Position numbers and translations under genes: made by a program
Origin: JBASTI01 sp964374025
GTDB lineage: Bacteria; Patescibacteriota; Minisyncoccia; Spechtbacterales; HO2-43-30
DNA length: 15,752 nt
Direction: 5' to 3'
Assembly: GCA_964374025.1 (NCBI GenBank)
Contig: CAYJWU010000022.1
Span: 1-15,752, forward strand
The notes under the pieces: model-generated
The model's database searches: none
Seen by the model: the letters and a program-made list of their open reading frames with translations, nothing else
What the model was told of the DNA's origin: nothing
In this document: piece by piece, positions 6,402 through 13,113 of the stretch
Layout of the letters: the number at the start of each line of letters is the position of its first letter
Numbering within the stretch: the stretch's first letter is position 1

Positions 6402-7073
6402 ATGAAAGTCGTTAATATCTACTCATTCAAAGGAGGAGAAACGTTCCTCAAAAAGAGACATCCCAACGAACTTGGGGAGATTTTAAACGCCATTAAACAC
6501 CTTGACGCTACTGCTGTTCTGACTAAGGAAAGTAAAGAAAAAACAATGAAGGGGCAATTATTATTCTCTCCGCGCGACATGAACGATTACTTAAAGCTAG
6601 AACTACACAAAAAGGGATGGACAGAAAAAGCGAAGGGGAAGAAAAAGAGGTTTGCAGAACCTCGACATGCTTTCGGTAAGGGTAGATTCCGTGAAATGGA
6701 TGGCATAAAGAACAAAGTAGGTTTAGAAATTCAATTTGGGAAGTATGCTTTTATGGGCTACGATATATTTTCTAAAATGATAATTTTTCAAAAACTGGGA
6801 TATATCGAGTGTGGCGTAGAAGTTGTTCCGGGAAATAAGTTAGTAAAAGAAATGTCTACTGGCGTTTCGTCTTTCGATCAACTATTGGTTGATTTCGAAA
6901 ATAGAGGCGAGAGCAACATCGATATACCTGTTTATATTATTGGCATCGGTTTAACCGACAACGAAAAAACTAAAGCACAAAAATTACAAGCGCTGTTCAA
7001 ATCAGACAAGAAAAAAGCTCTTACTTCGATTCGCTTACGAAAATATCGAGGTTCACCGCCCGGCCCCAAATAG
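6402..7073 (+). CDS. Type II restriction endonuclease, BglII/BstYI family
   Basis: This is a PD-(D/E)XK-fold endonuclease expected to cut AGATCT or RGATCY. The active-site pattern is D100-x8-E109-x-Q111 (MDGIKNKVGLEIQFGKYAF), the same spacing as BglII Asp84, Glu93 and Gln95. The 223-residue length is about that of BglII. A basic stretch (KAKGKKKR, 76-83) precedes the active site. ATG at 6402 has no ribosome site, as with several genes here. It is convergent with the LexA-methyltransferase gene, the 3' ends overlapping by 21 bp, as expected for a restriction-modification pair. Exact specificity cannot be read from sequence; RGATCY sites do occur in this window, which a partner methylase would need to protect. 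Confidence 0.9.
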   Translation: MKVVNIYSFKGGETFLKKRHPNELGEILNAIKHLDATAVLTKESKEKTMKGQLLFSPRDMNDYLKLELHKKGWTEKAKGKKKRFAEPRHAFGKGRFREMDGIKNKVGLEIQFGKYAFMGYDIFSKMIIFQKLGYIECGVEVVPGNKLVKEMSTGVSSFDQLLVDFENRGESNIDIPVYIIGIGLTDNEKTKAQKLQALFKSDKKKALTSIRLRKYRGSPPGPK

Positions 7074-8648
7074 GTTATTCCTAATTTTCAAAAATTCTTC
7101 TGGCAATTGCTCTAACTTGGTTTTACCGGACGGTTGATACACTGGCGTGCCCATAAGACGGCGTTTTAGCGTACCGTTAGCGGCCTCTCTTATCCTCTTC
7201 TCTGCAACATCGAGGTATTCTTTCATAATATCTGATCCATATCCCTTGCGATTATGGATAACCGCGGCACAAAGAGAGCTGCCCACGCCTAAGTAAGGAT
7301 CGAAAACGACATCGCCTTTATTTGTCATCGATAATACCAATCTCTCAATAAGTTCGATCGGAAATTGACAAGGATGCTCTGTCTTTTCGGGGTGATTGTT
7401 TTTTACATTAGGAATCTCCCAGACATCGGCAGGATTTTTCCCTAGCGGATTACCAGAAAGCGTACCGTATTTTTCGTTTTTCTTGAAATTCTTTTTGCCT
7501 GGGTATTTCTGGGGCACACGGATCGGATCAAGGTTGAAAGTATAGTCATCAGATTTTGTAAACCAGACGATGGTTTCATGCCGTCCAGAAAATCTTTTTG
7601 TGCAATGCAAGCCGTGTCCGAAGTGCCAGATAATACGATTTCGCAATTTCAAGCCAAGCCTTTTCCCGATTGCATAAATCAGGGCATCAAGTGGGAAAAC
7701 CTCGCCATCTTTTGCGATGTGATTCCCAACTTGCCAGCAAATACTACCATCATCCGCAAGGATTCGAACCGCCTCTTTTATGGTTTCTTCTTGTTCGGCC
7801 AGATAGATACCGAGGTCTTTTCTTTTCTCATATTCCTTCCCTATATTGTAGGGTGGTGAAGTAACAACGAGTTTTACGGATCTCTCCGGAAGTTGCCTCA
7901 TGAAATCGAGACGATCTCCGTGATAAAGTACTACATCGGCATCTTTTGTGTGCTTGTACGCGATTTTAATTTTCCGAGAAGAAAGCAGTGTTTGTTGATA
8001 CACCCCCCTCTCTTCTTCTTTTGGTTTAACATCAATACTAGCACTCTCGGTTTGAACTATACCAAGAACAACTCCCTGAATCATGATCGGCGTACCTTTG
8101 TCGAGAATTATAGGCTCAATATCCTGGTTTGCTGGCTGAAGTCGTATGCGTCCTCGTTCTTTATAGAATTTCTTCAGAGTTGCCTCGTGGTTGTCTATAA
8201 GAGCGACAACTTTTTGTCCATTTTCGGCAGTGGTCTGGTGTTTAACCAAAACGACATCCCCATCATTTATATTTTCATCGATCATGCTACTGCCAACTAC
8301 ACGCAATGCGTAAACTTCGCTATTTGCTGGCAATTTAGTTTTCGGCACAGAAATAAACTCCTTCTGTTGTATTGCTTCAATGGGTTCGCCAGCAGCGATA
8401 GTCCCTAGAAGTGGAATCTTAACAAGATTGAAAACATTTTCTTTTAAACTGATACTGCGCGCCAAGTTATCGTCTTTGGTTAGAAATCCTTTATCTATAA
8501 GTGTTTCTATGTGTTGGTGGACCGTGGAGAGAGAGGAGAGTCGGAAGTGCTTTTTTATTTCCTCCAGCGTAGGCGAGAAACCCCTCTTGCCGATGTAGGA
8601 CTTGGTGAAGTCGTATATTTGTTTTTGTCTCTTGGTTAATGTGGCCAT
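7053..8648 (-). CDS. LexA repressor fused to a DNA methyltransferase
   Basis: One uninterrupted 531-residue frame joins two complete enzymes. Residues 1-70 are a LexA winged helix. Residues 76-200 are a LexA/S24 autopeptidase with cleavage site A86-G87 (GTIAAGEP), catalytic Ser121 (RVVGSSM) and Lys159 (ATLKKF), matching E. coli A84-G85, S119 and K156. After a charged linker (205-230), residues about 235-490 are a methyltransferase with TSPPYN (263-268) before DPYLGVGSS (450-458), the beta-type order; SPPY favours N4-cytosine. It would methylate the site cut by the convergent endonuclease, whose 3' end it overlaps. The LexA part probably represses this promoter. RecA-stimulated cleavage would free the methyltransferase from the DNA-binding domain. 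ATG 8648 has no clear ribosome site. Confidence 0.93.
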   Translation of the reverse strand: MATLTKRQKQIYDFTKSYIGKRGFSPTLEEIKKHFRLSSLSTVHQHIETLIDKGFLTKDDNLARSISLKENVFNLVKIPLLGTIAAGEPIEAIQQKEFISVPKTKLPANSEVYALRVVGSSMIDENINDGDVVLVKHQTTAENGQKVVALIDNHEATLKKFYKERGRIRLQPANQDIEPIILDKGTPIMIQGVVLGIVQTESASIDVKPKEEERGVYQQTLLSSRKIKIAYKHTKDADVVLYHGDRLDFMRQLPERSVKLVVTSPPYNIGKEYEKRKDLGIYLAEQEETIKEAVRILADDGSICWQVGNHIAKDGEVFPLDALIYAIGKRLGLKLRNRIIWHFGHGLHCTKRFSGRHETIVWFTKSDDYTFNLDPIRVPQKYPGKKNFKKNEKYGTLSGNPLGKNPADVWEIPNVKNNHPEKTEHPCQFPIELIERLVLSMTNKGDVVFDPYLGVGSSLCAAVIHNRKGYGSDIMKEYLDVAEKRIREAANGTLKRRLMGTPVYQPSGKTKLEQLPEEFLKIRNNLFGAGR

Positions 8649-8686
8649 AAATGATTGACTCTATGCGCTTGTTCTCTTACAATAGT

Positions 8687-8716
8687 ATTATACCGAATAT
8701 TTGCCGAATATGTAAC
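8687..8716 (-). promoter_or_regulatory. Promoter of the LexA-methyltransferase gene
   Basis: On the minus strand GTTACA (8711-8716), an 18-nt spacer and consensus TATAAT (8687-8692). The leader would be about 32 nt. The spacer is filled by the tandem CCGAATAT repeats, so a repressor there would block RNA polymerase directly. Confidence 0.6.
8693..8714. promoter_or_regulatory. Candidate operator: tandem CCGAATAT repeats
   Basis: CCGAATATTTG (8693-8703) and CCGAATATGTA (8704-8714) share an 8-bp core at an 11-bp period, one helical turn, so both copies face the same side of the DNA. The inner CGAATATTTG is nearly palindromic. Position between -35 and -10 suggests an operator, possibly bound by the fused LexA domain. 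It does not match the Gram-positive (GAAC-N4-GTTC) or E. coli LexA box. Confidence 0.45.
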
Positions 8717-8761
8717 AAGGGACTTATCCACATGCCCAATAACCAAAAACATACCCCCGAC

Positions 8762-8785
8762 GGAAAGCCCACGGCTTCCTGTGGG
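8762..8785. repeat. Small hairpin between divergent genes
   Basis: GGAA(A)GCC pairs with GGCTTCC around a CAC loop (8762-8779); CCCAC (8768-8772) can instead pair with GTGGG (8781-8785). The two folds exclude each other. No T-run follows. Confidence 0.4.
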
Positions 8786-8794
8786 GTAAACTTT

Positions 8795-8823
8795 TCGATT
8801 CAGTTTTAGCGAAATCGTTTAAT
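8795..8823 (+). promoter_or_regulatory. Weak candidate promoter for the 8829-9416 gene
   Basis: TCGATT (8795-8800), a 17-nt spacer and TTTAAT (8818-8823). The ATG at 8829 follows by 5 nt, so the message would be leaderless, like the mnmA and 15013 promoters. Confidence 0.35.
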
Positions 8824-8828
8824 TGATT

Positions 8829-9416
8829 ATGCTACCCAAGGGATCAATCTCAAAAGTATACGAATACTATTTTACTACACCTCGCTATGGGGATGATATA
8901 ATGCGCGCATTGCGGGAATTTTTCGATCGTCCCGACTTAGATCGAGGCGGTTATCTTGAAACCGACGAAAAAAGCGAAGGGCTTTTTAACGAATGGTTTT
9001 TATACGACTTCTTACTGACGAATAGGAAGACAGCTCTAGCTGACTTCGTCGCAGAAAATCGATTGGAGCTTTCTGTTACGGGAATGGCGCTCTATCAAAA
9101 TCTTCTGGAAACTAATATATATGGCTTATATGAAGTAACCAGTATAGATATTGACGTTGGGCTGATGCTCAAAAACTTGCAAACCGCAAAAGAAGTATAC
9201 GTACAAGAACGGAAGCTCACATTGCAGGTTAAGCCGGGTAGCGTATTTTTTGGAAGAGTCGCGCGAGTCGGTGACCACTACGAACTTGTTGGTGCCGATA
9301 CATTTTCGATAGACGCGTTGGATAGAACAACTAAAAAATCCTTACGCAAAATGGGTTTTAAACTTACGCCGAAAATAGCGCATGATATTTGGAAACGACA
9401 ATTTAATCATTTTTAA
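8829..9416 (+). CDS. Hypothetical protein with FNEWFLYD motif (195 aa)
   Basis: No named family is assigned. FNEWFLYDFLL (53-63), then GLYEVTSIDIDVGLMLKNL (99-117) and a GSVFFGRVARVGDHYELVG strand pair (137-155), recall uncharacterised bacterial proteins with an EWFxxD motif followed by a small beta domain; this is from memory and uncertain. No signal or membrane segment. ATG 8829 is preferred over TTG 8823. It diverges from the LexA-methyltransferase gene across 180 bp and overlaps the convergent NDH-2-like gene by 14 bp. Position next to the restriction-modification locus does not prove a defence role. Confidence 0.7.
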   Translation: MLPKGSISKVYEYYFTTPRYGDDIMRALREFFDRPDLDRGGYLETDEKSEGLFNEWFLYDFLLTNRKTALADFVAENRLELSVTGMALYQNLLETNIYGLYEVTSIDIDVGLMLKNLQTAKEVYVQERKLTLQVKPGSVFFGRVARVGDHYELVGADTFSIDALDRTTKKSLRKMGFKLTPKIAHDIWKRQFNHF

Positions 9417-10653
9417 TAAATAGCCGCAGCTCCCGGAGCCAGAGGGTTAGGGCGGAAGGGAATGAAAAAATGGAGGAGAAATATTTGAGGTCAATAAGTT
9501 TTTTGACTGCCCAGCCGAAGAAGCTGGAAAATGTGATGCCGAATATGCGCGCGACCGCGTATTTTCCGCCGCACGATATAACATATCCGGGAATTGAAAC
9601 TTTATATTCCAAAATCGGCTGACCGGACGAAGCCCGCATAATGTTTTTTGAAACCACGTCCGCCTGCTGTTCCGCGATAAAAGCTGTCGCGGGAGCGGAA
9701 TTGCCCGTTGCCTCGTCAACAAAAGCCGCGTTGTCGCCTATCGCGAAAACCTTCCGCAATCCTTTTGCCTGCAAAAATTTGTCGACAGCAATAAATCCTT
9801 TATCGTTTACCTCAAGCCCATTAATTTCGCCAAGAATCGAAAGCCCTTTTGTTCCCCCGCCCCAAAGTACAATATCCGCGTCGCACTTTTCCCCACCCTC
9901 AAATAAAACACAGCCGGGTAATACTTCTTGAACCCTGGTATTTGTTAAAATCTCAACGCCGAGCGACTTAAGCCGCCTCAAGACTCCCTCGCGTTGTGAC
10001 CTCGAATTTGAGGCAAGTATTGTGTCTCGCGCCTCAAACAGAGAAATATGAACATCGGCATAGTCAAGTCCGTGATCTTTCGCAAGATGCCGCGAGTATG
10101 TGGCAATTTCCGCGATTGTCTCAACTCCTGTCGCCCCTCCGCCCACAATAACAACGCGGATAGCCTCGCTCTTCTTCGCTTGCGAAAAAACGTCCTCAAG
10201 CCGCCTTCGTATCCGGAAAGAATCCTCGAGTGTTTTTAGCGCGTAACAGCATTTTTCGGCCCCTTGGATTCCGTAATATATAGTTTCTGACCCGAGAGCA
10301 AAAACGAGGTATTCATAAGGAATAGAGTCGCCGCTTTCCAATTTTACTTCATTATTCCAAAAATCCACTCCGCTTACGAGTCCCCGAACAAATGTTATGT
10401 TTTTGCCGCGTAAAATCTGCGCTAAAGGCAAGCAAACCGAGCCCCCAAGCACCTCTTCAAATTTTTGCATATCTTCGAGGCCCTTCCATCTATACGCGCT
10501 TGCCGCCTCATAAAGAGAAGCAGTATAGGTTTGGTAACTATTCTTGTCAACTAAAATAATACTCCACGCGGAATCGTGAAGTCCAGATTTCTCCAATTTC
10601 AGGGCGGTCCTTAATCCGGCAAAACCGGCTCCTAATATTACAATATTTCTCAT
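9403..10653 (-). CDS. NDH-2-like FAD-dependent NADH dehydrogenase
   Basis: A two-Rossmann flavoprotein of 416 aa: FAD motif GAGFAG (8-13), NAD(P)H motif GGGATG (171-176), and FAD-closing motif AIGDNAAF (304-311). The C-terminal tail (about 397-416, ALTLWLRELRLFIKND) is amphipathic as in membrane-bound type II NADH dehydrogenases, which pass electrons from NADH to quinone without pumping. The usual AQxxxQ quinone-site motif appears as AFIAEQQ (324-330), so the acceptor may differ. ATG 10653 overlaps the TGA of the upstream winged-helix gene (ATGA) once the gap duplication is removed. It could re-oxidise NADH from the NAD-type Gnd in the same chain (inference). A ferredoxin- or disulfide-linked reductase is less likely. 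Confidence 0.88.
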   Translation of the reverse strand: MRNIVILGAGFAGLRTALKLEKSGLHDSAWSIILVDKNSYQTYTASLYEAASAYRWKGLEDMQKFEEVLGGSVCLPLAQILRGKNITFVRGLVSGVDFWNNEVKLESGDSIPYEYLVFALGSETIYYGIQGAEKCCYALKTLEDSFRIRRRLEDVFSQAKKSEAIRVVIVGGGATGVETIAEIATYSRHLAKDHGLDYADVHISLFEARDTILASNSRSQREGVLRRLKSLGVEILTNTRVQEVLPGCVLFEGGEKCDADIVLWGGGTKGLSILGEINGLEVNDKGFIAVDKFLQAKGLRKVFAIGDNAAFVDEATGNSAPATAFIAEQQADVVSKNIMRASSGQPILEYKVSIPGYVISCGGKYAVARIFGITFSSFFGWAVKKLIDLKYFSSIFSFPSALTLWLRELRLFIKND

Positions 10654-10663
10654 GCTTCGTTTG

Positions 10664-10873
10664 TAACCCTGTAGAAAATGCCTCGCTCCGCGTCTCCTGC
10701 CTGCTGAACCTTGCCCTCNNNNNNNNNNNNNNNNNNNNNNNNNNNNNNNNNNNNNNNNNNNNNNNNNNNNNNNNNNNNNNNNNNNNNNNNNNNNNNNNNN
10801 NNNNNNNNNNNNNNNNNNTAACCCTGTAGAAAATGCCTCGCTCCGCGTCTCCTGCCTGCTGAACCTTGCCCTC
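10664..10873. other. Assembly gap (100 N) with a duplicated 55-bp flank
   Basis: Positions 10664-10718 and 10819-10873 are identical over 55 bp, on either side of exactly 100 N. This is the signature of two contigs overlapping by their ends but joined with a default spacer. Merging the copies restores one open frame and an ATGA junction, which supports an artefact rather than real missing DNA. Confidence 0.9.
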
Positions 10874-11179
10874 GCTCTCAAGTTCGTCAAGACACTGTTC
10901 GGCTTCTTTGGTGGAAATGCCCACAGACTGCGCGAGGTCCTCTGGCTTCAATTGACCGCGTCTATGCATCTCCACGACAACACGATATTTTTTGTCGCTC
11001 CAGGGATTATTTTTTGACATGACCCCCTGAAATTGAGGCGCTTCACCCTCAAATATAAAATCTCTTGTCAATTCAACAAGATTTTTCCCTCGTTTCCTCT
11101 CAAGCCCCTTCCAAAGAAGCTCATAGTAGAGCAAAAATATTAGAGAACCTGTAAGTAATATTAAAAGTGTAAGCGCCAT
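10819..11179 (-). CDS. Membrane-anchored winged-helix protein (split by the gap)
   Basis: Residues 1-20 are a strong membrane segment (LTLLILLTGSLIFLLYYELL). A basic linker follows, then a winged-helix-like domain (about 64-120: YRVVVEMHRRG, LAQSVGISTKEAEQCLDEL, GIFYRV). Reading here stops at the N gap. If the 55-bp flank is merged, the frame continues with TNEA and ends at TGA (10650-10652), giving 124 aa and a 4-bp overlap with the NDH-2-like gene. The domain would face the cytoplasm. A membrane-tethered regulator or a partner of the oxidoreductase are both possible. No ribosome site precedes ATG 11179. Confidence 0.8.
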
Positions 11180-11195
11180 ATATTAACTATTAATT

Positions 11196-11573
11196 TTAAA
11201 ATATCTCTAATCCAGAAATTTGTTTTGTATCTGCGGGCGTAAGAATGCGATTTTTTTTAAGGGCTCGAAGAACTATAAGCCAAAGCTTTTTATCCTGCCT
11301 GCGCTGATAAACTGCTACGTCTTTTTCGTCGAGAAGTATATCCAATTTTTTAAGCGTAGCGTCCTGATTCGTAAGAGATTCGTCCTTGAATTTATCAAAT
11401 TCCTCGCGTAGTCCCGATAGATCTTTTTTGAGCATACCAAATTCTGATTTCGTCGCAAAATGCTCTAAGTCCTTCTTAGTCGCAAATCGCTCTAAGTCCT
11501 TCTTAGTCGCAGTATTCTGAAACTTTTCATCCAAATATTCAATTAGTTCAGAATAATCGCCGTTGTCTTTCAT
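11196..11573 (-). CDS. Coiled-coil protein with nonapeptide repeats (125 aa)
   Basis: Residues 22-48 are three 9-residue repeats (ATKKDLERF, ATKKDLEHF, ATKSEFGML), followed by long helical Lys/Glu/Asp-rich stretches to about 90. The C-terminal part (about 90-125, KKLWLIVLRALKKNRILTP) is basic and could lie on a membrane or bind a partner. ATG 11573 overlaps the TGA of the cyclase gene (ATGA), so translation is probably coupled. Such coiled-coil proteins with XKxDLExF repeats are common in CPR genomes and their role is unknown. Confidence 0.75.
   Translation of the reverse strand: MKDNGDYSELIEYLDEKFQNTATKKDLERFATKKDLEHFATKSEFGMLKKDLSGLREEFDKFKDESLTNQDATLKKLDILLDEKDVAVYQRRQDKKLWLIVLRALKKNRILTPADTKQISGLEIF
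11462..11511. repeat. 27-nt tandem repeat inside the coiled-coil gene
   Basis: A 23-nt identical stretch begins at 11462 and again at 11489 (period 27 nt, 9 codons). It encodes the repeats ATKKDLERF and ATKKDLEHF. The near-identity suggests recent expansion. Confidence 0.85.
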
Positions 11574-12193
11574 ATATTATATAATACTGCCCGCGCCGGA
11601 GCGCCGTCAAGGTCGGTGAATTTAAGGGGCAAGCCGATGAACTGGTAGGAGCCCGGCGCAACTTGAGACAAATCAAGCCCCTCAAAAAGCACAATGTTTT
11701 TCCGAAGCAGCGATGTATGGGGCCTCGCGTCTTGGCCTCCTCTTTTTTTTACCGAAAGCCAATCAATTCCAAAAAGTATAATGCCTCGTTCCGCCAAATA
11801 ATCCGCGGCGTCGCCGTCAAGGTAAATTGGGGCTTCGGGAAATTCGCTAAATCCTCGAAGGGAATTTTGTGTTTTCACTAAAATTCGTTCTCCCTCTTTA
11901 ATATCCTCTTTTTCCAAAGCAAAAACAGTTATTTTCTCCGAAGCGTCCGTGATATCCAGCACCCGACAGGGGCCAATACAGGCCGTAAGATTCACCCTAT
12001 CAACCCCAACGGCGTCATTATCAATATGCCTCGGCGCGTCAACATGCGTCCCCGTATGCGAGCCAAAAGTAATACTAGAAAGATTAGTCGGGTACTCCGG
12101 CACGGTCTTGTGTGGCTCGATAAGCATCTTTGGATTACCCGGATATAGCAAAGTTTTATTATCTAACGGAAGAGAAATGTCGTAAATTTTCAT
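11570..12193 (-). CDS. Cyclase-family metal hydrolase (kynurenine formamidase-like)
   Basis: A PF04199-type protein of 207 aa with the metal-binding motif HTGTHVDAPRH (46-56), the family's HxGTHxDxPxH, plus GIDWLSVKK (about 152-160) near the second half of the active site. Members hydrolyse amide or lactone bonds, for example N-formylkynurenine or isatin; the substrate here cannot be inferred. It is probably soluble and has no signal peptide. It starts 23 nt after gnd across a short terminator, with no ribosome site. Its TGA overlaps the ATG of the coiled-coil gene. A lactone substrate would fit beside the pentose phosphate genes, since zwf makes a lactone, but that is only a hint from position. 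Confidence 0.88.
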   Translation of the reverse strand: MKIYDISLPLDNKTLLYPGNPKMLIEPHKTVPEYPTNLSSITFGSHTGTHVDAPRHIDNDAVGVDRVNLTACIGPCRVLDITDASEKITVFALEKEDIKEGERILVKTQNSLRGFSEFPEAPIYLDGDAADYLAERGIILFGIDWLSVKKRGGQDARPHTSLLRKNIVLFEGLDLSQVAPGSYQFIGLPLKFTDLDGAPARAVLYNI

Positions 12194-12196
12194 AAT

Positions 12197-12218
12197 AAAA
12201 AGGCCCTTGCGAGCCCTT
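12197..12218 (-). terminator. Short terminator or attenuator between gnd and the cyclase gene
   Basis: On the minus strand GGCTC-GCAA-GGGCC, with a GNRA tetraloop and flanking A-T pairs, is followed by TTTTT. It overlaps the gnd stop codon. It probably lowers read-through from zwf-gnd into the downstream genes. Confidence 0.6.
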
Positions 12219-13113
12219 ACTTCTCCTTTACCTCGTGCCCGCCAAATTGATTTCTCATTGCGGATAGCAATTTGCCGGTATATATAGGATTATCTTTGGA
12301 TTTCGCTCTGAACTTCAGCGCGTCTTTGATAACCGTCAGTGGTATACCCAAATCTCTCGCGGCTTCTACTGTCCAAGCCCCCTCGCCGCTTGCTCCTACC
12401 GTGCCGGAAACTCCTTTCATATCTTGCCCAAATTCCACAAAAGCATCTTTCAGCCAGCCAATTAGGCGCGACTCCACAACGCTTCCGTGGTTATAAAGAT
12501 CGGTTATTTGCTTAAGATCAAGGTTAAATTCAGATTTCTTCATAAGGGAAAACCCTTCGGCAATCGCCTGCATCATCCCGTATTCAATGCCGTTATGCAC
12601 CATTTTTACAAAGTGCCCCGCTCCGTGCGTGCCCATGTATCCGTACCCGTCTGGGACGGCGAGATCACGGAATAGCGGCTCAAGATTATCAAAATCCTCT
12701 TTATCTCCGCCAACCATAATGCATGCCCCGTCTCTCGCGCCTCCGGGGCCGCCAGAAACTCCAACGTCCACAAAATTCACTCCCACAGATTCAAGCGCGT
12801 TCGCGCGGCGCATTGATTCTCTATATGGAGAATTTCCTCCGTCAATCACAGTATCGCGATCCGCGAGACGCTCCGCAATTTGCCCCAATACCTCTTCTAC
12901 GGCCGCGTGCGGAACCATAAGCCAAACAACTCTCGGCGGTTCCAGGTTCACAATAAGCTCCTCTACTGAAGAAACGACGCGAGCCCCGCTTTTCTCCGCT
13001 TCTTTTCGCGCCTCTTCATTCACATCAAACGCGACAACCTCGTGCCCCTTGAGAAGGAGCCGCCCCGCCATGTTGTTCCCCATTTTACCTAACCCGATGT
13101 ACCCTATTTTCAT
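12217..13113 (-). CDS. gnd: 6-phosphogluconate dehydrogenase, short NAD-type
   Basis: It converts 6-phosphogluconate to ribulose 5-phosphate, CO2 and NADH. The Rossmann motif is GLGKMG (7-12), and DGGNS (91-95), SGGPGG (120-125) and K170/N174 in HFVKMVHNG form the active site. Asp30 at the end of the second strand (VVAFDVN) points to NAD rather than NADP. At 298 aa it is the short GndA/YqeC-like form, not the ~470 aa enteric type. ATG 13113 has a GGAGG site and overlaps the TGA of zwf. A non-6PGDH hydroxyacid dehydrogenase is possible from fold alone, but the motifs and the zwf neighbour favour Gnd. Confidence 0.94.
   Translation of the reverse strand: MKIGYIGLGKMGNNMAGRLLLKGHEVVAFDVNEEARKEAEKSGARVVSSVEELIVNLEPPRVVWLMVPHAAVEEVLGQIAERLADRDTVIDGGNSPYRESMRRANALESVGVNFVDVGVSGGPGGARDGACIMVGGDKEDFDNLEPLFRDLAVPDGYGYMGTHGAGHFVKMVHNGIEYGMMQAIAEGFSLMKKSEFNLDLKQITDLYNHGSVVESRLIGWLKDAFVEFGQDMKGVSGTVGASGEGAWTVEAARDLGIPLTVIKDALKFRAKSKDNPIYTGKLLSAMRNQFGGHEVKEK

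Noticed and set aside
8649..8828. Classical LexA boxes (GAAC-N4-GTTC or CTGT-N8-ACAG) before the LexA fusion
   Set aside because: I read both strands and found none; a GAACAAGCGC stretch near 8665-8674 lacks the second half.
10654..10890. Long reading frames running through the N gap (N-terminal extension of the NDH-2-like protein and C-terminal extension of the winged-helix protein)
   Set aside because: They arise from unknown bases and from the duplicated 55-bp flank; the true NDH-2 start is MRNIVILGAG at 10653.
11419..11424. Use of AGATCT/RGATCY frequency to show site avoidance
   Set aside because: One AGATCT and several RGATCY sites are present, but one window is too small to show depletion.
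11462..11511. CRISPR-like short repeat
   Set aside because: Only two contiguous 27-nt units, in frame and without spacers; it encodes a coiled-coil repeat.
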